Below, piece by piece: positions 8,058 to 16,280 of a stretch of 27,621 bases of DNA (positions within the stretch are counted from its first letter, which is position 1; each line of letters begins with the position of its first letter). A model generated the notes under the pieces. The model had not been told where the DNA came from, ran no database searches, and worked only from the letters and a program-made list of their open reading frames with translations. Position numbers and translations under genes: made by a program. Origin of the DNA: an uncultured Arcanobacterium sp. (GTDB lineage: Bacteria; Actinomycetota; Actinomycetes; Actinomycetales; Actinomycetaceae); contig NZ_CAMXYE010000008.1 of the NCBI RefSeq assembly GCF_947253055.1, forward strand, positions 1-27,621. Reading direction: 5' to 3'.

Positions 8058-8492
8058 ATGAGCACACTGCATATTCCTCGGCGAGATAAAGCGCCGCGCC
8101 GGAACCGGCACGGGCGTTCTCTGCGCGGGCCGGTTATTCCGCCGTCGGTACCGGCTTGGCGTACGCGCGCCGATAAATTTGATGACGCAGTAGCCAGTGA
8201 TATTGCCCAATTTCGGCTCTTTTTAGGCAGCAAACTGGATCACTACGATTTTGCGGTGCTCGATATGCCGGAAAAAGCTCCGGCTCCGTGGGAAAAAGGA
8301 ATTCCCCTGGGGCGCTTTTTTCCTTTTGAACGCCCGGCGAAAATTCACGGGCGCATAGTTTTTTATCGCCTACCGATTCTCTCTGCCGCACGCCAAGAGA
8401 GCAATTTTTCATTATTTTTACACCAAGTAATAACTATGCATATAGCTTCGGCTCTGAACGTAGATCCGCAAACTATCGACTATCTACAGTAG
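8058..8492 (+). CDS. Metallopeptidase-family protein lacking the HExxH motif
   Basis: The 144-residue product resembles the small actinobacterial family annotated as metallopeptidase family protein (zincin-like type II), found next to DUF3499 and whiB2. The N-terminus is basic (RRDKAPRRNRHGRSLRGP), followed by the family core at about residues 58-110 (LDHYDFAVLDMPEKAP, PFERPAKIHGRIVFYRLP). Active relatives have HExxH near the C-terminus. Here the equivalent helix reads LHQVITMHIASALNVDP (H122, Q123, H128), with no glutamate at the catalytic position. It is therefore probably not a zinc peptidase in the usual sense. The ATG has no Shine-Dalgarno sequence; a TAGTAT box about 20 bases upstream leaves only a short leader. 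Confidence 0.8.
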   Translation: MSTLHIPRRDKAPRRNRHGRSLRGPVIPPSVPAWRTRADKFDDAVASDIAQFRLFLGSKLDHYDFAVLDMPEKAPAPWEKGIPLGRFFPFERPAKIHGRIVFYRLPILSAARQESNFSLFLHQVITMHIASALNVDPQTIDYLQ

Positions 8493-8520
8493 ATAGAAGG
8501 AAACGGCAACAAGATAGATA

Positions 8521-8552
8521 GCGCGGCAGCGCGGCAGCGCGGCAATGCGGCA
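8521..8552. repeat. 8-base tandem repeat (GCGCGGCA) x4
   Basis: Three perfect copies of GCGCGGCA (8521-8544) and one variant ATGCGGCA (8545-8552) lie in the 70-base gap between the convergent metallopeptidase-family and DUF5719 genes. The array is G+C-rich in an A+T-rich gap and may be a slippage product. It has no clear terminator structure. Confidence 0.85.
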
Positions 8553-8562
8553 GCGCCGAATT

Positions 8563-10077
8563 TTAATTTACCCCATGGAGAGAGAAGGAGCTAGAGCTAG
8601 CTATATCCGGGGTTAAAGGCAACCAATCTATACCTTTTCCACCCGCCACATCTGCTTTCACTATCACTCCACCGTAGAGAGGACGCTCGGCAGCTATATT
8701 CACATAGGTAGTTTTATCTGGTAAATCTATACCGGAGGTACCGGAAATAGTGAGTTCATTTTTCGCCAGAGATTTTCCGGCCGCGTCAAAAGCTTCCCAC
8801 TGCACGGAAGTACTCCCCGCAGTTGCCGGTGTCATTATTAATCTCCCAGTTCCCAGTGCGAAAGCAACGGCACTATTTTTTAACTCTGGTTGCGCTGCCA
8901 GCCAAGCAATATCGGTACCGTTTTCCGTTTCGTAAGCCAATTGCACGCCGGCCGCAATCGCCGCCCCCGATTCTAGCTGCAGCGTATAATCTCCGGGCTT
9001 TAAGCCGTCTAAATTCAAATCTAATACTGCTTGCCCAGCTACTTGCACCTGTTCACTCCCGGCCAAGGGCGCCCGCTTACCACTGCGATCTATAGTGAAA
9101 ATTCGTACTTCCTGAGTTTTCTCTTCCGTATTTACTATACGCAAACTGGCTTTCACTCCGGCAGCTACCAAGCTAGATTCTTCACCGCGGGCTGCGGCAT
9201 CCGGAATTTCGGCAGTTAGTGAATCTCCAGCTGGTAGATGCAAACCAGGTATCACTAAATCTTTTCCAGATACCCCGGCGTCGAGAAAATCAATTCCCCG
9301 CGGAGTGTATCCCGTAAGACTATTTGTCTGCAGCGAAGCCGCAAAAAATCCAGAATCAGAATACACGTGCAAAGCAGAACGCTCACCATCTGCCAAAATA
9401 CCATCTAGAGATACCGTCTTTGCCGCATGCGGAGCTAAATTTATATTGCTGCCGCTCCCTAGCTCTTGTTTTCCTTTCTCAGTGTATTGAGAAATATGGA
9501 TAAGCATCGGATTGGGAGACGGATTTACTAGAAACAACCGGCTAGCTTCTCCTATTTTTACGCTTCCGCCCACAAACCAAGCAGCACTAGCAGCCCATCG
9601 GCACGGATTATTGGCGATTCCGCGTAAATCTCCCGCCTGCGCTAAATGAGCACTTCCGCCGCTCATATTAGCCCCATCCGCCTGCCCGCGTTTGATAAGG
9701 ATACTTCCTTGCAACATCGGCTGCTGCAATCCCGTCTGGGCAGTGTAATCCGTTCCAAGTACTGGAGAGGCAATAGCTTTTTTATCAGCATCGCTGCCCG
9801 GAATCCAGGTAGCAGCGGCGGCATTTAAATCTACCCCGGAGAGAAAAGCTCCTGCCCAACCTTGAATTTTCTCTTCCGTTTGCATAGTGCTGCCCACTTG
9901 CGGAATTAATCTTTCAGCTCCGCCAGTGCATATTAAAGAAATAGTGCCATCGGTAGCGGCTACTCCGGGCAGCTCTTTTTCCGTAGCAGGCGGCGAAGGT
10001 AATAAATAAGCGGCTCCACCTACCGCCCCTCCTAGTGCTAACACCACTAGCGCAGTAAAGAAATTTTTAACCTTCAC
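8563..10077 (-). CDS. DUF5719 family secreted/anchored protein
   Basis: The 504-residue protein fits DUF5719, a family of unknown function that in actinobacteria follows the large GT2 gene. It starts with a single N-terminal hydrophobic segment (FFTALVVLALGGAVGGAAYL, about residues 5-27) that is an uncleaved anchor or a signal peptide. The rest is extracytoplasmic and made of beta-rich repeats without enzyme motifs; a family-like element is LFLVNPSPNPMLIHISQY. The start is GTG at 10077, overlapping the GT2 stop as GTGA, so the two are translationally coupled. Co-evolution with the glycosyltransferase suggests a role in handling or exporting its glycan, which is inference. Confidence 0.85.
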   Translation of the reverse strand: MKVKNFFTALVVLALGGAVGGAAYLLPSPPATEKELPGVAATDGTISLICTGGAERLIPQVGSTMQTEEKIQGWAGAFLSGVDLNAAAATWIPGSDADKKAIASPVLGTDYTAQTGLQQPMLQGSILIKRGQADGANMSGGSAHLAQAGDLRGIANNPCRWAASAAWFVGGSVKIGEASRLFLVNPSPNPMLIHISQYTEKGKQELGSGSNINLAPHAAKTVSLDGILADGERSALHVYSDSGFFAASLQTNSLTGYTPRGIDFLDAGVSGKDLVIPGLHLPAGDSLTAEIPDAAARGEESSLVAAGVKASLRIVNTEEKTQEVRIFTIDRSGKRAPLAGSEQVQVAGQAVLDLNLDGLKPGDYTLQLESGAAIAAGVQLAYETENGTDIAWLAAQPELKNSAVAFALGTGRLIMTPATAGSTSVQWEAFDAAGKSLAKNELTISGTSGIDLPDKTTYVNIAAERPLYGGVIVKADVAGGKGIDWLPLTPDIASSSSFSLHGVN

Positions 10078-13000
10078 GGCCTTTCCTTTCGTCGGCGCGC
10101 TCCTAAAGGCAAGGCAACCACTACGGCAATTATTCCTACTATTATCTGCGCAGTTAATATACCCGTGCGCAGCGGATCTCGATAAGTTACATATAAAGTA
10201 CCCGCTTGCTCAGCTGGAATCTTCCATCTTTGCTCCCAATTAGGAGAATCTTTTTCCAGCTCTTGACCATTTAATTCCGCATGCCACCCGGCAGCTTTTC
10301 GCTCGGCCAATACCAGATTGCGCTCATTCCCCGCCGCAATTTCCGTCTTGATTCGATACTTGCCCGCAGCTAAAGCCTCCAAAGCAGCTCCATCCGTTTC
10401 TATAGCTGCGCGCGGCGCCGGCTCCGGTAAATCGGGGCCAGTAATCCGCCAGAATTGCCCTGTTTCATTTTCCGTCACGTATTCCAAACCAGGAGCGGCA
10501 AAAAGATAAGATGCTAATTCGCTCCGACTTTCGGCGGATTCACCTGCTTCCGCAGGAGGCAACAGCACTATCGATATGCCATGGGCATATAAAGCAGGTA
10601 CCGCAGCTGTAGATCCAGTGAGTAAATCAGCTACCGCTTTTTCTAGATCTTGCTGGGCTGGGTCAGAACTAGTTAAAGAAGCAGTGCCCACCACTCGCGA
10701 AAGCGGAAATTCGTGCAGCTGCAAACCAGCTGCCCGCCAGATCTCGGCGTTATAACCACCCTGGTAGGCTCGCAGAGCTAAGACACGCGCCCGCGCCGGA
10801 GAATTCATCTGCTTTTCTGCCAAGGCCGGCACTACTTGGGCAGGCTGCGCGTGCAGTACCGCATTTACTCCACTTATTTGAATATGAGCCCACTGCCCCA
10901 TGATTCCGAGTAAAGCCAGCGGGAAAAGTAGTAATCCTATCCCCGTGAGGGCATGAGCGAAACCAAAATTGCGCTGCCGAAGCGCAGTAAAAAGCCCGTA
11001 GGAGCCAAAACAAAATACGAGGAATAATCCGAGCCAAGCACAGCTCAAACCGAGGCCGTGCCAAGCAGAGATACCGCGTGCCCGCCCGCCTTCAATACGC
11101 CAAGCCACTAAGAGATACGGTGAAACTAACGCCCAAAGAAATCCGCAAAGCGCCAGTAACCAAGCAAAGCGAATCTGCCGAGCTTTTTGCCCTCGTAGCA
11201 ACAGTAGGATGGCTAAGAAAATCAATAACGCTAAGCTGCCGAAGAGAAAAGCGTCTGCGCCGCGGATATCAAAGGGACGTGTGGTGAAACCTTGCGCTAC
11301 TTGGAGAGGCGATTTTGCTCCTGCATAGGGCAGACCGGGAGACGAGAAGAGAAAAGCGAAAATATTTTCGGCTTTGAGACTGATTAAAGAAGGAAGAAGC
11401 AGCACGAAAGCCGGTACCGGCAACCATAGCCAAATGAGTTTATTTTTTGCACCTAGCAAAGCTATGAGCATTACGAAGAAAGAAAATACTAGGAATATAG
11501 GGGCGGAGGCCGCCATTAGCGCAAAGATAAGTGCCGCTAGCCCTAAATGGCCGCTGTATCCGCGCCATGCTCCTACTAAGGCCCAGCCGAGAAGCGGAAT
11601 GAAGATATGCACTAAAGCCGGACCAATACGCCCACTGCTGAGCGCTTCTAATAAAGCTGGGGATAACACCCAAAAAAGTGCTGCTCCGGTGCGCACCAGC
11701 CAAGATTTTGTAAACCGACCGGCAAAAAGATAGGCACTAATCGCTCCTATTGGAATAGCCGCATAGAGCAAAAAAGTCAGTAGAGTACCGAGCGAAAGAT
11801 GGAACGGAGCTCCGAGTGCCAGAAGTGACAACAAAACTAACCAGAGAGAATCTATGGGCAAACTGTAGCCATCTCCGCTCAGCAACCAGGAATTTCGTAT
11901 TGCTTGCCAGAGCTCACCGGCTGTAGAGCTATCGCCAAGCAGCTGACCGCCTGCCAAGGTGCCAGATGAAAAATACGGCAAATTGAAAAGAATGGAGATG
12001 AGTATGGCCGCCAGCAGTGTGAAGATAAAACCGCGGCGCGTATGCCGGCGTAAATCCTGCTGCGCCGCCACAATAAGCGGATTAGGCTGCGCTGATAGCT
12101 GCCGAGCCTCTGCTCGTTCTTTTTTCGCTTCTCTTTTTGCCCAGCGTATTTCTACCGGCCTTGCTTCTAGGGCCCGCAAACCAGCTACTGCACTTCCCGC
12201 CGCAGCTATCTTTTTCCGCCCACGCCGCACAGCGGGGAAACTGGTAGCGATATGAGCAGCAGCCGCAATTTCTCCGCGTGCCCGCACTAAATCACGCCCA
12301 GCTAGCCGAATGAGCATTCGGCCAAATCCCCCGAGAATATAGCCTAACCAGCAAAATACTAGTAGAGCATCAGGAGCAGCCAGTAGCGAATTAAAAATTT
12401 GCGCTTGCCGCCGCCGGCCATAGCTCTGCGCCATGGCGTCGTCGGAGGCAGAAGATTCTACTTCAGCTGGAGCATCCGGGGAAAAAGAAAACTGCCGATG
12501 ATATACGACGGCGGCAGGAGCTACTACTACTCGATAACCAGCTAGGCGAATCCGCCGCGAAAATTCGAGACCATCTCCAAAAGGTCCTAGATTACTATTG
12601 AGCCCTCCGAGCTGCCGATATATATCACTGCGCACCAGCATGCCCGCGGTTCCGATTGCCAGCATATCTTCTCGGTTGTCATGCTGGCCTTGGTCTCTTT
12701 CCCCTAAATCCACTTCGGGAACTCGCCGCGCCGAACGGGTAGCGCGAATTCCCACTTCTAGAAGTTGAGGGGTAGTAGTTTTATTTGTTTCCGCTGCAGA
12801 ATTATTTTCTATCCAAGTGAGTTGTTTCGGCCCTACTGCCCCAATCGCCTGAGAAAGTTCTCCTTTTCGGAGCAAGATATTGAGAGCAGATTTATCCGGA
12901 GCCGAATCGGCGTGCAAAATCCATATCCAGCCCCGCTGCCCCGTATTTTCCTCAGCAAGTGCGGGAATTTTTTCCAAAGCGGCGGCCAGAGAATTAACTA

Positions 13001-13292
13001 CTCCGGTTTCCACAATCTCCACTGCGGGCATCCGCGCCTGATAATTATGACTCGCAGTTTCACTCGCAGTTTCACTCGTAGGCGCCGCAGGCGTAGCTGG
13101 AAAAATGCTGCGCACCCGTTCCGTTAATTCAGCAGTCTGTGCCGGCACAGCAATAAAAATTCGCTGCGGTTTGAGCTCCTGGGCGCATAGACCTTGCAGA
13201 GTGCGCGGCAAATAATCTTGATCAGCTTGGCAAGCCACTACTACGGCGGTTACCGGCTCGCGCACTGCCTCCATCTTATTTTGCGAAATCAT
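10074..13292 (-). CDS. Large membrane-bound family 2 glycosyltransferase
   Basis: This protein of about 1072 residues has a cytoplasmic GT-A domain followed by a long integral-membrane region. The GT2 part (about residues 5-300) begins PVTAVVVACQADQDYLPRTL and includes the DXD-like HADS, the acceptor-side element LGPFGDGLEFSRRIRLAGYR and VYHRQFSF. After a basic linker, roughly ten or more hydrophobic helices run from about residue 420 to 790. An extracytoplasmic domain and a final C-terminal helix (ILTAQIIVGIIAVVVALPLG) follow. A GTG at 13316 would add eight residues, but the ATG at 13292 has AGGAG seven bases upstream and is preferred. A 12-base tandem repeat (13050-13078) encodes ETASETAS. 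The gene lies directly after whiB2 and is coupled to the DUF5719 gene. The sugar and acceptor are unknown; a cell-envelope glycan is likely. Confidence 0.9.
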   Translation of the reverse strand: MISQNKMEAVREPVTAVVVACQADQDYLPRTLQGLCAQELKPQRIFIAVPAQTAELTERVRSIFPATPAAPTSETASETASHNYQARMPAVEIVETGVVNSLAAALEKIPALAEENTGQRGWIWILHADSAPDKSALNILLRKGELSQAIGAVGPKQLTWIENNSAAETNKTTTPQLLEVGIRATRSARRVPEVDLGERDQGQHDNREDMLAIGTAGMLVRSDIYRQLGGLNSNLGPFGDGLEFSRRIRLAGYRVVVAPAAVVYHRQFSFSPDAPAEVESSASDDAMAQSYGRRRQAQIFNSLLAAPDALLVFCWLGYILGGFGRMLIRLAGRDLVRARGEIAAAAHIATSFPAVRRGRKKIAAAGSAVAGLRALEARPVEIRWAKREAKKERAEARQLSAQPNPLIVAAQQDLRRHTRRGFIFTLLAAILISILFNLPYFSSGTLAGGQLLGDSSTAGELWQAIRNSWLLSGDGYSLPIDSLWLVLLSLLALGAPFHLSLGTLLTFLLYAAIPIGAISAYLFAGRFTKSWLVRTGAALFWVLSPALLEALSSGRIGPALVHIFIPLLGWALVGAWRGYSGHLGLAALIFALMAASAPIFLVFSFFVMLIALLGAKNKLIWLWLPVPAFVLLLPSLISLKAENIFAFLFSSPGLPYAGAKSPLQVAQGFTTRPFDIRGADAFLFGSLALLIFLAILLLLRGQKARQIRFAWLLALCGFLWALVSPYLLVAWRIEGGRARGISAWHGLGLSCAWLGLFLVFCFGSYGLFTALRQRNFGFAHALTGIGLLLFPLALLGIMGQWAHIQISGVNAVLHAQPAQVVPALAEKQMNSPARARVLALRAYQGGYNAEIWRAAGLQLHEFPLSRVVGTASLTSSDPAQQDLEKAVADLLTGSTAAVPALYAHGISIVLLPPAEAGESAESRSELASYLFAAPGLEYVTENETGQFWRITGPDLPEPAPRAAIETDGAALEALAAGKYRIKTEIAAGNERNLVLAERKAAGWHAELNGQELEKDSPNWEQRWKIPAEQAGTLYVTYRDPLRTGILTAQIIVGIIAVVVALPLGARRRKERP
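13050..13078. repeat. 12-base tandem repeat inside the large GT2 gene
   Basis: ACTCGCAGTTTC occurs twice (13050-13061, 13062-13073) and partly a third time (13074-13078), encoding the SETASETAS stretch. It is in frame. Confidence 0.8.
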
Positions 13293-13319
13293 ACTCCCGC
13301 TCCTGCCGGCTTCCACTAC

Positions 13320-13697
13320 CTATATTTCGCCGGCAGCTCTTTTACGCTCCCGAGCTAGGCGCTTTCTATCATTATCGGAAGTGCCGCCCCAGATTCCGTG
13401 CCGTATATCGTGCGAAACGGCGTACTCTAAGCATTCCGCGCGCACGGGGCAGCTTCGACAAATAGAAGTAGCCGGAGCAGTCGATCCACCTTTTTCTGGA
13501 TAAAAGAGATCGGGGTCAGTCTGCGCACAGAGGGCATCTTCCATCCAGCTTAAATCTTCGCCTGCCGCTGTGCCGTATCCGAGGTTAAAAATACCCAGCA
13601 TGAGACTTTGGGCGTCTTTAGCGTCCGTAATTGCCGCTTCGCGGGAGGTAACGCTACGTACCTCGCGAAGTGACACTGCGGAAGTTTCGTGCCGCAT
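13320..13697 (-). CDS. whiB2: WhiB-family Fe-S transcriptional regulator (WhiB2/WhmD type)
   Basis: WhiB proteins are actinobacterial [4Fe-4S] regulators; WhiB2 (WhmD, WhiB) controls septation and division. This 125-residue protein has the four cluster cysteines C57, C80, C83 and C89 (ALCAQTDPDLFYPEKG, CRSCPVRAEC), the turn motif GIWGG (101-105) and a basic C-terminal tail (RKRLARERKRAAG) for DNA binding. The 50-residue N-terminal extension is longer than in the shortest family members. The ATG at 13697 is preceded by GAGGTGAG. Synteny with the large GT2, the metallopeptidase-family protein and DUF3499 supports WhiB2 over other WhiB classes. A strong promoter with two overlapping dyads lies just upstream. 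Confidence 0.93.
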   Translation of the reverse strand: MRHETSAVSLREVRSVTSREAAITDAKDAQSLMLGIFNLGYGTAAGEDLSWMEDALCAQTDPDLFYPEKGGSTAPATSICRSCPVRAECLEYAVSHDIRHGIWGGTSDNDRKRLARERKRAAGEI

Positions 13698-13715
13698 AGC
13701 TCACCTCTTCTGCCG

Positions 13716-13751
13716 GTTAGTTATTTACTAACTAAATTACACGCATGTAAT
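13716..13751. promoter_or_regulatory. Two adjacent dyad symmetries over the whiB2 -10 and start site
   Basis: ATTACA-CGCA-TGTAAT (13736-13751) covers the -10 element. GTTAGT-TATTT-ACTAAC (13716-13732) covers the expected start site. Both have perfect 6-base arms and are four bases apart. The placement is that of operators for dimeric regulators. No family is assigned. Confidence 0.55.
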
Positions 13752-13764
13752 CCTCTAAAGTCAA
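13736..13764 (-). promoter_or_regulatory. Strong sigma-70-like promoter of whiB2
   Basis: On the minus strand TTGACT (13764-13759) is followed after exactly 17 bases by TGTAAT (13741-13736). The start site would fall near 13729, about 30 bases before the ATG. The -10 is one arm of a perfect dyad (see next entry), which implies repression or regulated access. Confidence 0.7.
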
Positions 13765-13858
13765 GGCGAAATGGGAAAATGATACCCACATTTTTTCTAG
13801 AAACTCATTAAACACGCGGACACAGCGGATATTGTGTGTAAAAAGTGAGAAACTTGGC

Positions 13859-13876
13859 AGACGAGAAAATTCGTCT
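13859..13876 (-). terminator. Possible terminator of the enoate reductase gene
   Basis: AGACGA-GAAAAT-TCGTCT is a perfect 6-base stem about 40 bases after the stop of the enoate reductase gene on the minus strand. The downstream tract (minus strand) is only moderately T-rich, so termination efficiency is uncertain. Confidence 0.3.
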
Positions 13877-13917
13877 CCCCTATCTGCTGTATTTACATAT
13901 TAATTTCCATCGCGTTT

Positions 13918-15999
13918 TTATATCTTCATAGCTGCCGCATAAGCATCCCATACCACGGTGCGCACATTGCCTACTTGCCGGCAATCCCCTATTTGATACA
14001 CCTGCTTACCTGCCGGAGCTAAGGGAGCACTGCGGTAGCCCACTGAGCTCACCACCTTATCGCAGGGAATTTCCAGCTTTTCTCCATTCGCGCCGCGGCA
14101 AATCACTCTATCTGCTTCTACTTTCTGCAAAGTAGTATCCAGATATACTGGCACTTTCTGCAGCGCGAACCATTCGCGCAGATAAGAACTATTAGCTAAG
14201 CACACCCCGCGCTGCGCAATTAAATCTGATTTCATCTCTATGATTACGGGTTGAGCCCCTTTTAAAGCCAATTCATAGGCAATTTCGCAGCCGGTGAGCC
14301 CGCCCCCGATTACCGCTACTCGTTGATCTTTAGTCTCTGCATAATCACTGCGCAAGAAATCGCAGGCTTCTATCGTATTTTCCCAACCGGGTACCCGCGA
14401 AAGAGCAATGGGGCTGGAACCGGTGGCAATAATTACCGGCATATCTGCCGCTAAGAATTTATCAATACTATCTACCGGCGAATTGAGATGCACCTCAATA
14501 TTCAGTACCTCCATCTGCCGGCGATACCAAGTAAGCAATTCACGCAGTTTTCCTTTATAAGATTCCGCACTGCCCGAGATAAATACTCCGCCTAATTCAC
14601 TGCTCTTCTCGTAAATTATCGGCTTGTGCCCGCGTAGATGCAGCACCCGCGCTGCTTCCATACCGCCAATTCCCCCGCCGATAATTGCCACTCGCTTTGG
14701 CGAAAGCGTTTTTTCAATATAGTACTTACGCGATTGCATAGTTTCGGCATCTACCGCGCAGCGAGATAGGTGCAAAGAATCGTAGAGGTCTTGATCGTTC
14801 GGCACTCCTTTATAATGCGCCATATTGAAACAAGCACTATGGCAAAGAATGCAGGGGCGAATATCGGCTTCTTTACCAGCAATCATTTTCGTGACCCAAG
14901 CGCGGTCTGCTAAAAACGGCCGGGCAAATCCGGCCCCATCTAATTTTCCAGCCGCAATTGAGCTGGCAGCGGCACGCGGAGTAGTACGCCCGGCTGCCAC
15001 CACCGGAATATCCACAAACTGCTTTATATGCTCCACATCTGCTAAATTGCAGTTTTCTGGCATATAAATCGGCGGATGTGCCCAGTACCAGGCATCATAG
15101 GTACCGTTATCGCAGTTGAGCATATCGTATCCCGCTTCTTGGAGATACTTTGCCGCCCGCTCCGATTCGGCCATATCCCTTCCCACTTCCGTGTATTCTT
15201 CCCCTGGCAAAGCCCCTTGCCGCATACCTTTTGTCTTAGATAGCACGGAATAACGTAAAGAAACCGGAAAATCTGCTCCACAGCGCGCTTTTATCGCCTG
15301 CACAATTTCGACTGCAAAACGGTAGCGATTTTCAAAACTGCCTCCGTATTCATCTGTGCGCTGATTAGTGTAGGAGAGGGCAAACTGGTCTAGTAAATAT
15401 CCCTCATGTACCGCATGGATCTCTACTCCGTCTACTCCCGCCTGCTGCAGCTTATAAGCAGAAAGTGCAAAAGCCTCGACAATTTCTTTAATCTCGGCCA
15501 CCGTCATCTCTCGGGAGGGCACTTTATCTGACCAACGGTTCGGCAAAGGCGAGGGAGCCGCCGTAATTCTTTCTAAATCCATCACCGGCTTAGCCAGAAA
15601 ACGCAGCACCCTATTGGTATAGAGTTTTTCCATCGTTTCACTTATGGTAAAAGCTCTCCCGAATCCCGCCGTCAGCTGCACAAATAATTTTGCGCCAGTG
15701 GCGTGAAACTCCGGCAACCACGCCGCTAAATCGCGATACATTTTATCATTTTTATATAGCCACTGCCCGAACATCGGATTATAAATAGGCTGGCAGCCAG
15801 GCAAAATAAGCCCCACATCGTGGCGCGCAACATCTAAAATAAATTTAGCTGCTTCTTTATCGAAATGGTTGCGCTCCATCCACCCCAGCAGATTGGTGCC
15901 ACCCATAGAAGTCATCACAATGCGATTTTTTATCTCGCATTTCCCCACTTTCCACGGCGTAAAAAGTGGGGCTAAGTTTTCCGCAAGTTGCGTGTACAT
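13918..15999 (-). CDS. 2-enoate reductase-like FMN/[4Fe-4S]/FAD oxidoreductase
   Basis: The 693-residue protein has the architecture of 2-enoate reductase and 2,4-dienoyl-CoA reductase. These reduce activated C=C bonds using NAD(P)H through FAD, an Fe-S cluster and FMN. Residues 1-375 are an old-yellow-enzyme TIM barrel: LAPLFTPWKVGKCEIKNRIV, the active-site segment VEIHAVHEGYLLDQF (H195, H198) and TDEYGGSFENR. The cluster cysteines are C383, C386, C390 (CILCHSAC) and probably C414. The C-terminal half has two dinucleotide folds, GGGIGG (441-446) and GGGLTG at about 545. The HAVHEGYLLDQF element resembles clostridial enoate reductases more than dienoyl-CoA reductases. The ATG has AAGGGG eight bases upstream. 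It stands alone between core loci, which suggests accessory acquisition. The substrate (for example a cinnamate-type acid) is unproven. Confidence 0.85.
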   Translation of the reverse strand: MYTQLAENLAPLFTPWKVGKCEIKNRIVMTSMGGTNLLGWMERNHFDKEAAKFILDVARHDVGLILPGCQPIYNPMFGQWLYKNDKMYRDLAAWLPEFHATGAKLFVQLTAGFGRAFTISETMEKLYTNRVLRFLAKPVMDLERITAAPSPLPNRWSDKVPSREMTVAEIKEIVEAFALSAYKLQQAGVDGVEIHAVHEGYLLDQFALSYTNQRTDEYGGSFENRYRFAVEIVQAIKARCGADFPVSLRYSVLSKTKGMRQGALPGEEYTEVGRDMAESERAAKYLQEAGYDMLNCDNGTYDAWYWAHPPIYMPENCNLADVEHIKQFVDIPVVAAGRTTPRAAASSIAAGKLDGAGFARPFLADRAWVTKMIAGKEADIRPCILCHSACFNMAHYKGVPNDQDLYDSLHLSRCAVDAETMQSRKYYIEKTLSPKRVAIIGGGIGGMEAARVLHLRGHKPIIYEKSSELGGVFISGSAESYKGKLRELLTWYRRQMEVLNIEVHLNSPVDSIDKFLAADMPVIIATGSSPIALSRVPGWENTIEACDFLRSDYAETKDQRVAVIGGGLTGCEIAYELALKGAQPVIIEMKSDLIAQRGVCLANSSYLREWFALQKVPVYLDTTLQKVEADRVICRGANGEKLEIPCDKVVSSVGYRSAPLAPAGKQVYQIGDCRQVGNVRTVVWDAYAAAMKI

Positions 16000-16043
16000 G
16001 AAATTTCCCCTTTTCTAAATCGATATCGCCCCAGATAGCTAGG

Positions 16044-16124
16044 CTATATTCAAGATACAGCGCCTTATTTAAGACGCGGCGCCCTATTCAAGATACAGCG
16101 CCCTATATTCAAGACGCAGTATCG
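16044..16124. repeat. Four imperfect 19-22-base tandem repeats
   Basis: Units at 16044-16064, 16065-16083, 16084-16102 and 16103-16124 share the core (C)TATTCAAGATACAGCGCC; units 2 and 4 carry AAGACGC in place of AAGATAC. The array lies between the divergent enoate reductase and rmlA genes, next to the ribosome-binding site of the former and upstream of the rmlA promoter. It may bind a regulator or be an expanded minisatellite. Confidence 0.75.
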
Positions 16125-16181
16125 AGCAGTGCTGAGAAAACACCGGGCAACTCTGCCGGCAAAATCCCCTTCAATTTAATT

Positions 16182-16196
16182 AGTACTCATTGTACT
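16182..16196. promoter_or_regulatory. Dyad upstream of the rmlA promoter
   Basis: AGTAC-TCATT-GTACT is a perfect 5-base inverted repeat centred about 50 bases upstream of the rmlA -10. It could be an operator, though arms this short can arise by chance. Confidence 0.25.
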
Positions 16197-16234
16197 GGGA
16201 AACTTGCGCAGGGGGTGCAATTTAACCAAGAAAA

Positions 16235-16240
16235 TATAAT
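16235..16240 (+). promoter_or_regulatory. Putative rmlA -10 element
   Basis: A perfect TATAAT lies 40 bases before the preferred rmlA ATG. No convincing -35 is seen at 16-18 bases upstream, so the promoter may depend on an activator. Confidence 0.35.
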
Positions 16241-16280
16241 TCCATTTCCCTTACCGTAAAAATTGAGCCAAAATAGGGTT

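Noticed and set aside
10318..13127. Several plus-strand frames of 60-120 codons opposite the large GT2
   Set aside because: They are antisense shadows of a well-supported gene, with composition typical of reversed coding sequence and no family match.
13918..15999. Bilirubin reductase (BilR)
   Set aside because: The active-site segment and size fit the 2-enoate reductase type better; the assignment would need a phylogeny.
16044..16124. CRISPR array
   Set aside because: Units abut directly with no spacers, and no cas genes are near.
16263..16280. TTG start for rmlA
   Set aside because: It adds six residues not found in the family; the ATG at 16281 gives the conserved N-terminus.
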